DNA of 64,000 bases from Nitrospirota bacterium (GTDB lineage: Bacteria > Nitrospirota > Nitrospiria > Nitrospirales > Nitrospiraceae). The notes below the pieces were generated by a model. That model worked only from the letters and a program-made list of their open reading frames with translations, did not search any database and was not told where the DNA came from. Location: positions 62,001 to 126,000 of the forward strand of contig JBFLWP010000006.1 in assembly GCA_040757595.1 (NCBI GenBank), written 5' to 3'. Positions 40,725 to 49,525 of this stretch are shown piece after piece. A program made the position numbers and the translations under genes. Numbering within the stretch: the first letter of the stretch is position 1; each line of letters opens with the position of its first letter.

Positions 40725-41897
40725 ATGCTTGATCGTCTGCTCATGCGGTTGGTCGTTTCGGTCGTGCAGGGGACGACAGTCTGCCTGCTGATCCTTCTCC
40801 CTGCCTCGCCGGAGGCGCATCTGCTCAAGGTGAGGGAGGAATCCTATGCCGGCGCCAACGGCAAGGCCCGCGTGCTGCAGCAGGGCAACGCCATTGCCCA
40901 TTACAATCAAGGGGTTGCGCTCCAAGCCAAGGGCAACCTGGCCGGCGCGATCGGCGAGTATCGAGAAGCCGTGCGGCTGAAGCCCGATCTGGTGGACGCC
41001 CATTACAATCTCGGACTGGCGCTGGCTGCCTCGGGTGACCTGACCGGCGCCATCGCCTCGTATCGCTCCGCCGTCCAGCACAAGCCGGGTTTCGCCGCCG
41101 CCCACCATGCGCTGGGCGTCGCCCTGGCCATGAAGGAGGATTGGGTGGGGGCGATCGTCGAATACCAGGCGGCGGTGCAATACCAGCCCGATCTCGTCGC
41201 GGCCTATCAGGGACTTGGCGCGGCGCTCCATGCCAAGGGCGATTTCGACGGCGCGATCGCCCAATACCGCTCGGCGTTGCGGCTGAATCCCGATCTGGTT
41301 GAAGCGCGCTACGACCTCGGCCTGGCGCTGCAGGCCAAGGGAGACCTCGACGGCGCCATCGCGGAGTACCGCATGATGGTCCGGCAGCGTCCCCGGAGCG
41401 CGCAGGCCCACTACAATCTGGGGCTGGTGCTGCACGCCAAACGCGATCTGGACGGCGCCATCGCGGAATACCGCGAGGCGCTTCGGCTGCGGCCGACCGA
41501 CCCGGCGGCCCACCACAATCTGGGGCATGCCTTGCAGTCCAAGGGCAACCTGGCCGGCGCGGAGGAGGAATACCAGGCAGAGATCCACCTCAAGCCGGAC
41601 GATCCCCAGGCCCACCACGACCTGGGGGTCGTGCTGCAGGAAGAGCACAATGCGGACGGCGCGATCGCCGAGTTCAAGGCCGTGCTGCGGTTGAAGCCGG
41701 ACTTCGCCCTCGCCCATTACAATCTGGGCGTCGCGCTGATGTCCAAGTCGAAGCCGAGCGAGGCCGCCCAGGAATTCCGCAAATACCTGAAGGCGGCTCC
41801 CGACATTCCCGCCAACCAGGCTTCGATCGAGCGGGCCCGCTCCCTCCTCCGCGTCCTGGCGCAATACGAGGACGAAGCCAAGAACGGCACCCATTGA
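40725..41897 (+). CDS. TPR-repeat protein
   Basis: A 390-residue exported or membrane-tethered protein (hydrophobic segment about 5-25) followed by ten tetratricopeptide repeats with the repeated units AHYNLGLALAASGDLTGAIA, EARYDLGLALQAKGDLDGAI and AHHNLGHALQSKGNLAGAEE. Adjacent repeats share long stretches (AKGDLDGAIAEYR), which points to recent internal duplication. A protein-binding scaffold. Confidence 0.8.
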   Translation: MLDRLLMRLVVSVVQGTTVCLLILLPASPEAHLLKVREESYAGANGKARVLQQGNAIAHYNQGVALQAKGNLAGAIGEYREAVRLKPDLVDAHYNLGLALAASGDLTGAIASYRSAVQHKPGFAAAHHALGVALAMKEDWVGAIVEYQAAVQYQPDLVAAYQGLGAALHAKGDFDGAIAQYRSALRLNPDLVEARYDLGLALQAKGDLDGAIAEYRMMVRQRPRSAQAHYNLGLVLHAKRDLDGAIAEYREALRLRPTDPAAHHNLGHALQSKGNLAGAEEEYQAEIHLKPDDPQAHHDLGVVLQEEHNADGAIAEFKAVLRLKPDFALAHYNLGVALMSKSKPSEAAQEFRKYLKAAPDIPANQASIERARSLLRVLAQYEDEAKNGTH

Positions 41898-41926
41898 ACC
41901 GTCCGTCTATCCGCTTCGACTTGCCC

Positions 41927-41955
41927 TGGACTTTTTCTCGCCCGAGCGATACCCT
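41927..41955 (+). promoter_or_regulatory. Promoter of the TPR gene at 41989
   Basis: TGGACT (41927-41932), 17-base spacer, TACCCT (41950-41955), matching the element at 40665-40694. Confidence 0.4.
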
Positions 41956-41988
41956 CTTGTCGGCCTGCCGGAGAAAGGACGGCCTGCG

Positions 41989-43083
41989 ATGCGCCTAAGA
42001 GGGATGCTCTACCTGCTGCTGCTCCAGACCTCGTTGACGCTGGCCTGTCTGCTCGCCGTCTCGCCGGCCGCGGCCGAGGTGCGCATGATCTCCGCGACCG
42101 GTGAGTACCGGATGGGGGACAACGACACCAAGACCGATGCCAAGCGCCTGGCCCTGCTGGATGCCAAGCGTCTGGCGCTGGAGCGGGCGGGCACCTACCT
42201 GGAAGGCGTAACCCAAGTGAAGAATCTCCAGATCACCACGGACGAGCTGCGAGCCTACACGGCCGGGATCGTGGAGGTCGTGGAACAGGCGACGCGGACC
42301 GAGCACGAGGGGGAGACCTCGATTGTGCGGGTGGACGTGACGGTCAAGGTTGACACCGAAGTCGTCGCACGCCAGATCGAATCGTTGCGCAAGCGCGAGC
42401 ATGCCAAGGAAGAGCTGGCGCAGGCCCGCGAAGAGAACGAGCGGCTGCGGCAGGAAGTCGAGACCAAGACGAGGGAACTGGCGGCCCTCAAGTCCAAGAC
42501 CGGGGCCGAGGCCCTGCTCAAGGAACGGGAACAGATGCTCACCAAGCTGGACGCCAACGACCTGGTGGTGCAAGCCATGAGAGTTCCGGCCGGCTCCCGC
42601 GACGGGCTCCGGAATGGGGAACCCGCTTCCAAGCAGGACCGGGCCGCGAAAAAAGCGTTGCTCCAACAGGCGGTAGCCTTGGACCCGACGAATCCTCGGG
42701 CGCACGCGACCCTGGCCCGTCTTCTGCAAGTAGAGGGCGACCAGGACGGCGCCATCCGGGAATACCGGGAAGCGCTGCGGCTGAAACCCGGTCTTGCCCG
42801 AGCCCACGCAGGGCTGGGGCAGGCCCTGCTGTCCGCTGGTCGCAAGGACGAAGCGGCGCGTGAGTTCCGGATCTTCCTCCGCACGGTGCCCCAAACCCCG
42901 GAAAACGAGCGGCTGATCGTGCTGGTGAAGAAAAAGCTCCGCGAGCTGGGCTACCTCGATCTGCCCGCCGCCAGGCCCCAGGGGCCTCAGCAGGGGTTTC
43001 CCCAGGTGGAGCGGCCGGAAGGCCCGCCTCCGCCCATGCCGCCGCCCTTCCCCCCGCCGCACTTCCCTCCGCCTGGCCGGTAG
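41989..43083 (+). CDS. Exported LPP20/FlgT-like domain, coiled-coil and TPR protein
   Basis: A 364-residue protein with a signal peptide (1-29), an N-terminal domain with EVRMISATGEYRMGDNDTKT, DAKRLALLDAKRLALERAGT and YLEGVTQVKN that recalls LPP20/FlgT N domains, a coiled coil (about 124-170), two to three TPRs (about 225-300) and a Pro-rich C terminus (PPPPMPPPFPPPHFPPPGR). Likely a periplasmic scaffold; no partner can be named. Confidence 0.65.
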   Translation: MRLRGMLYLLLLQTSLTLACLLAVSPAAAEVRMISATGEYRMGDNDTKTDAKRLALLDAKRLALERAGTYLEGVTQVKNLQITTDELRAYTAGIVEVVEQATRTEHEGETSIVRVDVTVKVDTEVVARQIESLRKREHAKEELAQAREENERLRQEVETKTRELAALKSKTGAEALLKEREQMLTKLDANDLVVQAMRVPAGSRDGLRNGEPASKQDRAAKKALLQQAVALDPTNPRAHATLARLLQVEGDQDGAIREYREALRLKPGLARAHAGLGQALLSAGRKDEAAREFRIFLRTVPQTPENERLIVLVKKKLRELGYLDLPAARPQGPQQGFPQVERPEGPPPPMPPPFPPPHFPPPGR

Positions 43084-43197
43084 GCCTTGCTGGCAGCACA
43101 GAGCTCTTTCAAGCTCCGCCCGCCGACTTTAGGCCCTATGTTGCGGCTGTCTTGATTCCTCCTTGTTCTCAGCCTATCATGTAGTCTCACTTGAAAC

Positions 43198-43314
43198 TAT
43201 GGAGGAGCCAGGAAGTTTGCGAATGTCAGGGAGTTGAAGGCGAAGACTTCTGAAATACTGCGGGCGGTCGAAAAGGGGAACACGGTCCTGGTGACCACGC
43301 ATGGGCGAGCGTGA
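43198..43314 (+). pseudogene. Decayed Phd/YefM-type antitoxin gene
   Basis: From 43213 one frame reads KFANVRELKAKTSEILRAVE then KGNTVLVTTHGRA and a TGA at 43312. This is the conserved N-terminal half of Phd/YefM antitoxins (V-R-E-L-K-x-x-[TL]-S-[EA]-x-L-x-x-V-x-x-G). There is no start codon in this frame, and continuation with an A-A-I-M-H-S stretch is in another frame, so the gene is frameshifted. The 43084-43532 gap holds nothing else I recognise. Confidence 0.6.
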
Positions 43315-43532
43315 CCAGGCCGCAGCGATCATGCACAGTCGTGATGGGATTCTGGAGCGCAGTTGGCTCATCATGACGCCCGTCAGCGCGGGTGAATGTA
43401 CAGACATGCTGACGAACGGACGGTTGCCAACGATTTCAAGGTTGGCATAAAGCGATCACTGAAAGATGCGCGTGGCATTGACCAATCAGCGTGATCGGCT
43501 ACATTGGATTAACAGAAATAAAGTCAGCACAT

Positions 43533-43721
43533 ATGACCGCCAAGAAACCATCCAGCAAGCAGCAGGCACCCCGAAAGGCAGCCCGCGCGTCGCAGCGCGA
43601 TCGGCTGCGGCGGCGGGTGGCGCTTCAGAAGAAGGCCCTTCGGGCTCTTGTCGGCATTGGCGCAAGCGGCTTCACCGATATTAGCCGCGAGCACGATACC
43701 TACCCGCACAAGAAGGCTTGA
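43533..43721 (+). CDS. Small basic protein, possible orphan antitoxin
   Basis: A 62-residue protein: Lys/Arg-rich N terminus (MTAKKPSSKQQAPRKAARAS), helix RLRRRVALQKKALRALVGIG, and FTDISREHDTYPHKKA. The pattern (basic arm, helix, [ST]-D-[IV]-S-[EQR]-x-[HY]-[DE]-x-Y) resembles antitoxins that precede PIN-domain toxins, but no toxin follows. No strong ribosome site. Confidence 0.4.
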   Translation: MTAKKPSSKQQAPRKAARASQRDRLRRRVALQKKALRALVGIGASGFTDISREHDTYPHKKA

Positions 43722-43779
43722 GGCCGACCGCCTTTTTTCTTCGAACCTCCGGTTTTGTTTGCTCATCCACGTTCTAGCT

Positions 43780-44040
43780 CTATTCGATCAGGCCCAAGCG
43801 TCTCGCGTCGGCGTGATCCCATTTGACCGCTTCGAGCACGCTCTTGAGCGTTTTGCGCGTGAGGGTGTCGCTGCCATGGTGGTAATGCACAACGGTCAAG
43901 CGTCCGTCTGGATGGGCGTAGATTCGCGAGCCGGTTTGCGTGGATCGCCGAAGCGTGAAACCATCACGCTCAAGCGCGCGGATGAGTTGGCTGACGGGAA
44001 GATTTCTTAGCAGGTGGACGAGACTTCCGGTCTCGTTCAT
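43780..44040 (-). CDS. hicA: HicA-family toxin
   Basis: An 86-residue double-stranded-RBD-like mRNA interferase: LPVSQLIRALERDGFTLRRS, TGSRIYAHPDGRLTVVHYHH and GSDTLTRKTLKSVLEAVKW follow the HicA layout. The usual catalytic G-S-H reads GSR; other His residues follow in HYHH, so activity is uncertain. It overlaps hicB by four bases. Confidence 0.85.
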   Translation of the reverse strand: MNETGSLVHLLRNLPVSQLIRALERDGFTLRRSTQTGSRIYAHPDGRLTVVHYHHGSDTLTRKTLKSVLEAVKWDHADARRLGLIE

Positions 44041-44276
44041 ACCACGACGGCAAGCGCCGGCGTTTCAATCACTTCGCCATTCGGGGGAGGAGTTGGTATC
44101 GGGCGGCCTGCTTCGCGAAGAGTGGCGATATAGGCTTCGATGGCCTCCTGTAAGGCCTTCACGGCCTCCTGCTGTGTGTGTCCCCAGGTCGCGCAGCCGG
44201 GCAGCGAGGGAACCACAGCGCTCCACCGACCGTCTTCTTCCTGCTCGACTTCGATCGGATAGATATACGTTTTCAT
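44037..44276 (-). CDS. hicB: HicB-family antitoxin
   Basis: A 79-residue antitoxin with the degraded RNase H fold: YIYPIEVEQEEDGRWSAVVP, SLPGCATWGHTQQEAVKALQ and EAIEAYIATLREAGRPIPTP. It lies upstream of hicA in the transcript and overlaps it (ATGA). A promoter at 44283-44311 leaves only six bases before the ATG, so translation may be leaderless. No C-terminal DNA-binding domain is present. Confidence 0.9.
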   Translation of the reverse strand: MKTYIYPIEVEQEEDGRWSAVVPSLPGCATWGHTQQEAVKALQEAIEAYIATLREAGRPIPTPPPNGEVIETPALAVVV

Positions 44277-44282
44277 GCCTCG

Positions 44283-44311
44283 ATTCTAGAAGTCAGGCGG
44301 AGGGCTGTCAA
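44283..44311 (-). promoter_or_regulatory. hicBA promoter
   Basis: Minus-strand TTGACA (44306-44311), 17-base spacer, TAGAAT (44283-44288). Six bases separate it from the hicB ATG. Confidence 0.65.
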
Positions 44312-44349
44312 GAATCCGAAGCAGATGTGAAAAACCTGCGACCTGCTCC

Positions 44350-44526
44350 TTATTTGTCCCGCTTCGTCGTGTGCTGGAAGATGCACTTGGGGCAGGTGTA
44401 GTGGATGAACTTCCCGCGCGCCACGAGCCGCTTCACCATCGGCACCTTGCACCAGGTGCAGGTGCGGTCGGGCAGGTCGGCCAGGGCGGCCTGCGGATCG
44501 GGCTGTGAGATCGGCGCGGTCGGCAT
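44350..44526 (-). CDS. Small zinc-ribbon protein
   Basis: A 58-residue protein with RTCTWCKVPMVKRLVARGKF and THYTCPKC-like IHYTCPKCIFQHTTKRDK: two C-x2-C knuckles separated by about 20 residues. It overlaps no other gene, and is divergent from the SCP2 gene. Probably a nucleic-acid- or protein-binding zinc finger. Confidence 0.6.
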   Translation of the reverse strand: MPTAPISQPDPQAALADLPDRTCTWCKVPMVKRLVARGKFIHYTCPKCIFQHTTKRDK

Positions 44527-44586
44527 GGCTGCATTCTGGCGGATGGCTCTTCCGGTTGTCAACGTGAGCCCTGGCGATCGCGGACG

Positions 44587-44615
44587 TTGCAAGTCCCCGG
44601 TCAATCCGCTAGACT
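44587..44615 (+). promoter_or_regulatory. Promoter giving a leaderless mRNA for the SCP2 gene
   Basis: TTGCAA (44587-44592), 17-base spacer, TAGACT (44610-44615), eight bases before GTG 44624. Confidence 0.5.
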
Positions 44616-44623
44616 GCCGCGGC

Positions 44624-44956
44624 GTGCAACCGCAGACCGTCAAAGAATTCTTCCGGCTCTTGCCGGAGAAGCTGGATGCAGAGGCGGCGGAAGGGGTCTC
44701 GGCTGTCTATCAATTCGACCTGAGCGGGCCGGACGGCGGCCAGTACCACCTGACGATCAAAGACGGGGCCTGCTCGGTGCAGGAGGGAATCCATCCGGCT
44801 CCGCACGTGACCTTCTCAATGTCGGGCGAGGACTGTTTGGGGGTCCTGGGCGGGCGGCTTGACGGGCCCTCGGTGTTCCTCTCCGGCCGCCTCCGGATTT
44901 CCGGCGACCTGGGCCTCGCGATCCAGTTGAAGTCCCTGTTCCCCTCGGTGCGCTAG
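44624..44956 (+). CDS. SCP2 sterol-binding-domain protein
   Basis: A 110-residue single-domain protein: TVKEFFRLLPEKLDAEAAEG, VYQFDLSGPDGGQYHLTIKD, GACSVQEGIHPAPHVTFSMS and SGRLRISGDLGLAIQLKSLF are the SCP2 signature. It holds a lipid-like ligand in a hydrophobic tunnel. GTG start, chosen from the domain start and the promoter spacing. The hopanoid genes nearby make a hopanoid or acyl ligand conceivable. Confidence 0.85.
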   Translation: MQPQTVKEFFRLLPEKLDAEAAEGVSAVYQFDLSGPDGGQYHLTIKDGACSVQEGIHPAPHVTFSMSGEDCLGVLGGRLDGPSVFLSGRLRISGDLGLAIQLKSLFPSVR

Positions 44957-44965
44957 CCTGCTCCG

Positions 44966-47900
44966 TCAGCCTCGGACGGGGCTCTCCGCCAGCGCCTCGG
45001 ATTCCCTCGGCCAGTCGGTCCTGGCCGGCTCCCCGTTCGTCTTCATCTCCGGATCCGCCTTGCGCGGGAACCGCTCCTCCAGGATCAGGTACAGGGTCGG
45101 GATCAGGAACAGGGTCAGGACCGTCGAGACCGTAAGGCCGCCGATCACGGCGCGGGCCAGGGGCGCGTTGGTCTCGCCGCCCGTGCCGAGCCCCAGCGCC
45201 ATGGGCAGCAGGCCGAAGACCGTCGCGAGCGAGGTCATGAGGATCGGCCGCAGCCTCGTCCGCGCCGCCTTGACGACGGCTTCGCGCAACGCGATCCCGC
45301 GCCGCCGCAGCACGTTCGTGTAGTCCACGAGCAGCACGCCGTTGGAGACCACGATTCCGAGCATCATGATGACGCCCATGAACGAGGTGGTGGACAGCGT
45401 CGTGCCCGTCAGGAACAGCATCAGGATCACGCCGGGAAAGCCCATCGGGACCGAGAACATGATGATGAAGGGGTCCAGCAGGGATTTGAACTGGGCCGCC
45501 ATCACCATGTAAACGAGCAGGAGCGCGAGCACGGAAGCGAAGATCAGTCCCTGAAAGGTCTCCCGCTGTTGCTGGATCTGTCCGGTCAGCCGGATGCTGA
45601 AGCCGGGCGGGAGCTGCAAGTCCGCGAAGCGTGCTTCCAATTCCTCCGCGATGGCGCCAAGGTCCCGGTCCACCGGATTGGCCGTGATGTGGACGATCCG
45701 CTGGAAGTATTTCCGCTCGATCTGGACCGGGCCGGCGTTCAGGTGGACCGCCGCCACGTTCTTGAGCAGGACCGGCTCGCCCGTCCGGCTCGTGAGCAGG
45801 ATGTTGTCCAGATCCGTCAGGTCCTTCCGATACTCCTCGGCCAGCCAGGCGCTGATGTAGTACTCGTTCCCGTTCTGTGGGTCGGTGTAGATGATCGGGT
45901 CGGTCTGCCCGTTCCCGTTCAGCGAGAACAGCACCGCGTTGGCCACGTCGGTCTCGCTGATCCCCAGCAGCGCGGCCTTCTCCCGGTCCACCGTGATGTC
46001 GAGCTCGGGATAGTTCTCCTCCCGGCTCGCCTCGATGTCGGCGAGGCCGTGGACCTGGTGCATGACCGTCTCGACCTGCCGGATCACCCCGCGGGCCTTC
46101 TCCAGGTCGTAGCCGTAGATCTCGACGTCCACGGACTTCTGGGACCCGAAGCTCACGATGCGCTTCACGAGCCCGCCGGGGTCGAAGAAGACCGCGACGC
46201 CGGGGAAGAGCTTCAGGACCTTCGGCCGCACCTCGTTCATGATCTGGACCTGGCTGCGCCTCCGCTGATCGGGCGGCTTCAGGTACACGGAGATCTGGGA
46301 GGCGTGAGGGCCGGTGTTCCGGTTGAAGAGGGACGACCGGCCCTGGGTCGTCACCCCGGTGCTGGACACGACGGTTTCCAGCTCCTCGGGCGGGATCGTC
46401 TCCCGGAGCACCCGCTCGATCTCCGCCACCTGCTGCTCGGTCTTCTCCACCCGCTGGCCCACCGGCGCGCGCACGTAAATCCTGAACTGGCTCTCGTCGG
46501 TCACCGGCAGAAACTCGGTGCCGATGAAGGGCAGCAGGGCCAGCGAGGCGGCGAAGATCGCCACGATGGTCCCGATCAGGACCTTCTTGTGGCCCAGCGC
46601 CCAGCTCAGGGCCTCCTGGTAGCGGGCATCGAAGGCCTCGTACCTTCCGGCGCTCCATCGCATGAGCCGCGCGAACCAGGCCGGCATGTGCGTGTGGGCC
46701 TCCTGCTCCGGCTTGAGAAACTTGTAGCAGAGGGCCGGCGTGACCGTGCGCGAGATGAAGAACGAGGTGAACAGCGCGATCGCGATCGTGAACGTGAGAG
46801 GGATGAACAGGAGCTTCGCGATGCCGATGAGGAAAAAGATCGGCAGGAACACGACCACGGTGGTGACGGTGGAGGCGAAGATCGGCATGGCCACCTCACG
46901 GGCCGCCTCCAGCAGGGCCTCCCACTTGGTCGGGACCGCGAGGTCGAGCGGGGCCTCCGGGTTCAGCTCCCGCGCGGCCGCCTGCACCTCCTCCCAGCGC
47001 CGGCGGCTCTCGTTCAGGTGGCGCTGGATGTTCTCCAGCTCGACGATCGAGTCGTCCACCAGCCGGCCGATGCCCAGCGCCAGCCCGCCCAGCGTGAAGA
47101 CGTTCAGGGTCTGCCCGCTGAAGTAGAGGACGATGAACGTGACGAGGATCGAGAGCGGAATCGCGACCGAGATGATCAGCGTGCTGGTCAGGTTGCGCAG
47201 GAAGATCAGGATCACGGCCGCCGCCAACAGGGAGCCGTGCAGGGCCTGCTCGATCAGGTTCTTGATGGACTGCCTGATGTAGACGGACTGGTCGAAGGAG
47301 ACGCCCAGCTTCACGTTGGGCGGAATGCCGATCATCTTGGGGAGTGCCTGCCGGAGCGCGTCCACAACCTCGACCGTGTTCGCGGTGGGCTGTTTGTTCA
47401 CGCGCAGGTAGACCGACCGCTGGCCGTCCGTCCGGACGATGTTGGTCTGAATGTCCGAGGAGTCCGTGACCGTGCCGAGATCCCGCACCCGGACCGGCTG
47501 GCCCTGCGGCGTGACCTTGACGATCACGTCGTTGATCGGCTCGACGGTCCTGAACTGGTTGTTCGTGAAGACGTTGTAGTCCAGGGTACCGGCCTTGATG
47601 TCGCCGGAGGGGAGGATCAGGTTGGAGGCCTTGACCTCGCGGACCACGTCCAGGATCGAGAGCCCCCGGGCCTGGAGCAGGGCCGGGTCCAGGTTGATGT
47701 TGATCTGGCGGATCTTGCCCCCCTCGACGGTGGCGGCCGCCACGTTCTGGATCTGCTCGATCTGGGGCGCGATCACGTTGTAGGCCAGGTCGTACAGCGC
47801 GCGCTCGTCCATGTTGGTGCCGGACACGGTGACGAGCGCGACCGGGATGTTCGAGAGGTCGAACTTCACGATGAAGGGCTGGAGGACGCCGGGCGGGAGC

Positions 47901-48253
47901 TGGTTGAGGATCTGGGTGACGCGCTGCATCACCTCCATCTGCCCGACGTTGATGTCGGCGCCCCAGTTGAACCAGATCTGGACCGCCCCGATCCCGTGCT
48001 TGGCGAAAGACTCCACGTGCTCGACGTTCGAGGCGGAGCTGACGGCCTTCTCGATCGGATAGACGACGCTCTGCTCGATGTCGAGCGGGGGGGCCCCCTT
48101 GTAGATCACGCCCACGAAGGCGACCGGCACCTGGATGTTCGGGAACAGATCCACCGGCAGGCGGTCCAGGGACGTGGCACCCAGCACCACCATGGCCAGG
48201 GAGAGCATCAGGATGCCGATGCGGTTTCTGAGGGCGAGGAGAGTCAGCCACAT
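44966..48253 (-). CDS. RND efflux transporter permease (AcrB/HAE1 type)
   Basis: A 1095-residue inner-membrane pump that uses proton flow to export drugs or lipophilic compounds. It has the two-fold repeat of six helices with large periplasmic loops; the first loop starts at LPVDLFPNIQVPVAFVGVIY, and GLALGIGRLVDDSIVELENI carries the conserved Asp pair of TM4 needed for proton relay. GVIMMLGIVVSNGVLLVDYT is TM10. The hydrophobic and HAE1-like sequence excludes the heavy-metal CusA class, as no Met relay is evident. It follows the adaptor gene in a tetR-adaptor-permease operon. No outer-membrane TolC is adjacent. Confidence 0.93.
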   Translation of the reverse strand: MWLTLLALRNRIGILMLSLAMVVLGATSLDRLPVDLFPNIQVPVAFVGVIYKGAPPLDIEQSVVYPIEKAVSSASNVEHVESFAKHGIGAVQIWFNWGADINVGQMEVMQRVTQILNQLPPGVLQPFIVKFDLSNIPVALVTVSGTNMDERALYDLAYNVIAPQIEQIQNVAAATVEGGKIRQININLDPALLQARGLSILDVVREVKASNLILPSGDIKAGTLDYNVFTNNQFRTVEPINDVIVKVTPQGQPVRVRDLGTVTDSSDIQTNIVRTDGQRSVYLRVNKQPTANTVEVVDALRQALPKMIGIPPNVKLGVSFDQSVYIRQSIKNLIEQALHGSLLAAAVILIFLRNLTSTLIISVAIPLSILVTFIVLYFSGQTLNVFTLGGLALGIGRLVDDSIVELENIQRHLNESRRRWEEVQAAARELNPEAPLDLAVPTKWEALLEAAREVAMPIFASTVTTVVVFLPIFFLIGIAKLLFIPLTFTIAIALFTSFFISRTVTPALCYKFLKPEQEAHTHMPAWFARLMRWSAGRYEAFDARYQEALSWALGHKKVLIGTIVAIFAASLALLPFIGTEFLPVTDESQFRIYVRAPVGQRVEKTEQQVAEIERVLRETIPPEELETVVSSTGVTTQGRSSLFNRNTGPHASQISVYLKPPDQRRRSQVQIMNEVRPKVLKLFPGVAVFFDPGGLVKRIVSFGSQKSVDVEIYGYDLEKARGVIRQVETVMHQVHGLADIEASREENYPELDITVDREKAALLGISETDVANAVLFSLNGNGQTDPIIYTDPQNGNEYYISAWLAEEYRKDLTDLDNILLTSRTGEPVLLKNVAAVHLNAGPVQIERKYFQRIVHITANPVDRDLGAIAEELEARFADLQLPPGFSIRLTGQIQQQRETFQGLIFASVLALLLVYMVMAAQFKSLLDPFIIMFSVPMGFPGVILMLFLTGTTLSTTSFMGVIMMLGIVVSNGVLLVDYTNVLRRRGIALREAVVKAARTRLRPILMTSLATVFGLLPMALGLGTGGETNAPLARAVIGGLTVSTVLTLFLIPTLYLILEERFPRKADPEMKTNGEPARTDWPRESEALAESPVRG

Positions 48254-48262
48254 AATTAGAGT

Positions 48263-48346
48263 GTGATGGGTGACAGGTGAAGGGTGACAGGTGAAGAACG
48301 ATCAGGTTGGGGTTGACACATCACGCCTCACCCATCACCCTTCACG
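48263..48346. repeat. Hairpin element R10 inside the efflux operon
   Basis: Left arm 48263-48296 contains GGTGACAGGTGAAG twice in perfect tandem (48269-48282, 48283-48296); the right arm is CACATCACGCCTCACCCATC and on (48317-48346). It lies between adaptor and permease genes and its right end encodes the last residues of the adaptor. Confidence 0.65.
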
Positions 48347-49525
48347 TTTTACTGCTGGAAGAGGGCTGGCCTGCACGCTGGTCCCGTCGGTGACCAGGTC
48401 CTTGCCGGAGAGGATTACCTGCTCGGCGCCGGTCAGCCCCTTGGTGATCTCGATGCGCGTGCCGGCCCGCACGCCGACCTCCACCGGAACCTGGTAGGCC
48501 TTCCCCTCGCGGACGACGTAGACGTACTGGCTTTCCTCCAGCCGGGTCAGGGCGTCGATCGGGATCTGCACGGCGCTCGGGTGGAGGCCGACGATCAGCT
48601 CGACCCGGGCGAACATGCCGCCCTTGAGGGCCAGGTCGGGGTTCTCCAGGTCCACCTCCACGGTCATCGTGCGGGTGCCGCGATTCAGGGCCTGCACGAT
48701 CCGGGTGACCTTGCCCGCGAACACCCGGTCCGGGTAAGCCTCGGCGCGCACCTCGGCCTTCTGGCCGATCTTGACCAGCGGCACGTCCTTCTCCACCACC
48801 TCGATCATGATCCGGACCGTGTTGATGTGGTGCAGGGTCAGGATGCCGCGGGACATGGTCGAGGTGCTGGCCGTCGAGCCGGTGACGTAGGCGCCGGGGT
48901 CCAGGTTCCGCTCGGCGATGTAGCCGGCGAAGGGCGCCCGGATGTACGAGTAGGAGAGGTTCGTCTCGGCCTGCTGCAGCGCTACCTCCATCTGCTTCAC
49001 CTGGGCCTTGAGCGACTCGATCTGGGCGACCGCCGTGTCGTAGTTGACCTGCGCGTTGTCCAGGTCCTGTTGGGACACGAACTGGTCCTTGATCAGCTTC
49101 TCGAACCGGGACAGGGTCAGCTTGGCGTTCCGGATGTTCGCCTCCTGGCGCAGCACGTCCGCCCGCGCCGCGGCCAGGTTGGCCTTGGCGCGGTTCACCG
49201 CGTGGACGTAGTCGGTGTGGTCGATCTCGACGAGCAACTGGTTGGCCTTCACGAAGTCGCCCTTGTCCACGTGCAGCTTCGCGATGTAGCCGTCCACGCG
49301 CGAGAACACGTTTACCTGCTGGAAGGGCTGGATGTCCGCGGTGAAGGGCAGGCGCACGTCCAGATCCTGGCGGAGCGGCGTGACCGTGCCGACCGTGATC
49401 ACCCGCCCCTTGCGCCCGTCGCCCTTGGCGCTGCTGTTGGTCAGACGGAACAGCACCAGCCCGGTCAGCGCCAGGACCAGGATGACCAGGAACGTCAGGC
49501 CCGGATGTTGCCGGAGACGGTTCAT
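48335..49525 (-). CDS. RND efflux periplasmic adaptor (membrane-fusion protein)
   Basis: A 396-residue adaptor linking the permease to an outer-membrane channel. It has an N-terminal membrane anchor (about 9-27), the barrel-sandwich half-motif RVDGYIAKLHVDKGDFVKAN, a helical hairpin (about 105-175, coiled coil with SQQDLDNAQVNYDTAVAQIE), the second lipoyl half SYIRAPFAGYIAERNLDPGA and a beta-barrel. Its ATG overlaps the tetR stop by four bases. Confidence 0.92.
   Translation of the reverse strand: MNRLRQHPGLTFLVILVLALTGLVLFRLTNSSAKGDGRKGRVITVGTVTPLRQDLDVRLPFTADIQPFQQVNVFSRVDGYIAKLHVDKGDFVKANQLLVEIDHTDYVHAVNRAKANLAAARADVLRQEANIRNAKLTLSRFEKLIKDQFVSQQDLDNAQVNYDTAVAQIESLKAQVKQMEVALQQAETNLSYSYIRAPFAGYIAERNLDPGAYVTGSTASTSTMSRGILTLHHINTVRIMIEVVEKDVPLVKIGQKAEVRAEAYPDRVFAGKVTRIVQALNRGTRTMTVEVDLENPDLALKGGMFARVELIVGLHPSAVQIPIDALTRLEESQYVYVVREGKAYQVPVEVGVRAGTRIEITKGLTGAEQVILSGKDLVTDGTSVQASPLPAVKREG

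Noticed and set aside
45569-48259. 896-codon open frame opposite the RND permease
   Set aside because: Asp/Arg/Leu-rich antisense shadow of a high-GC gene with no domain.
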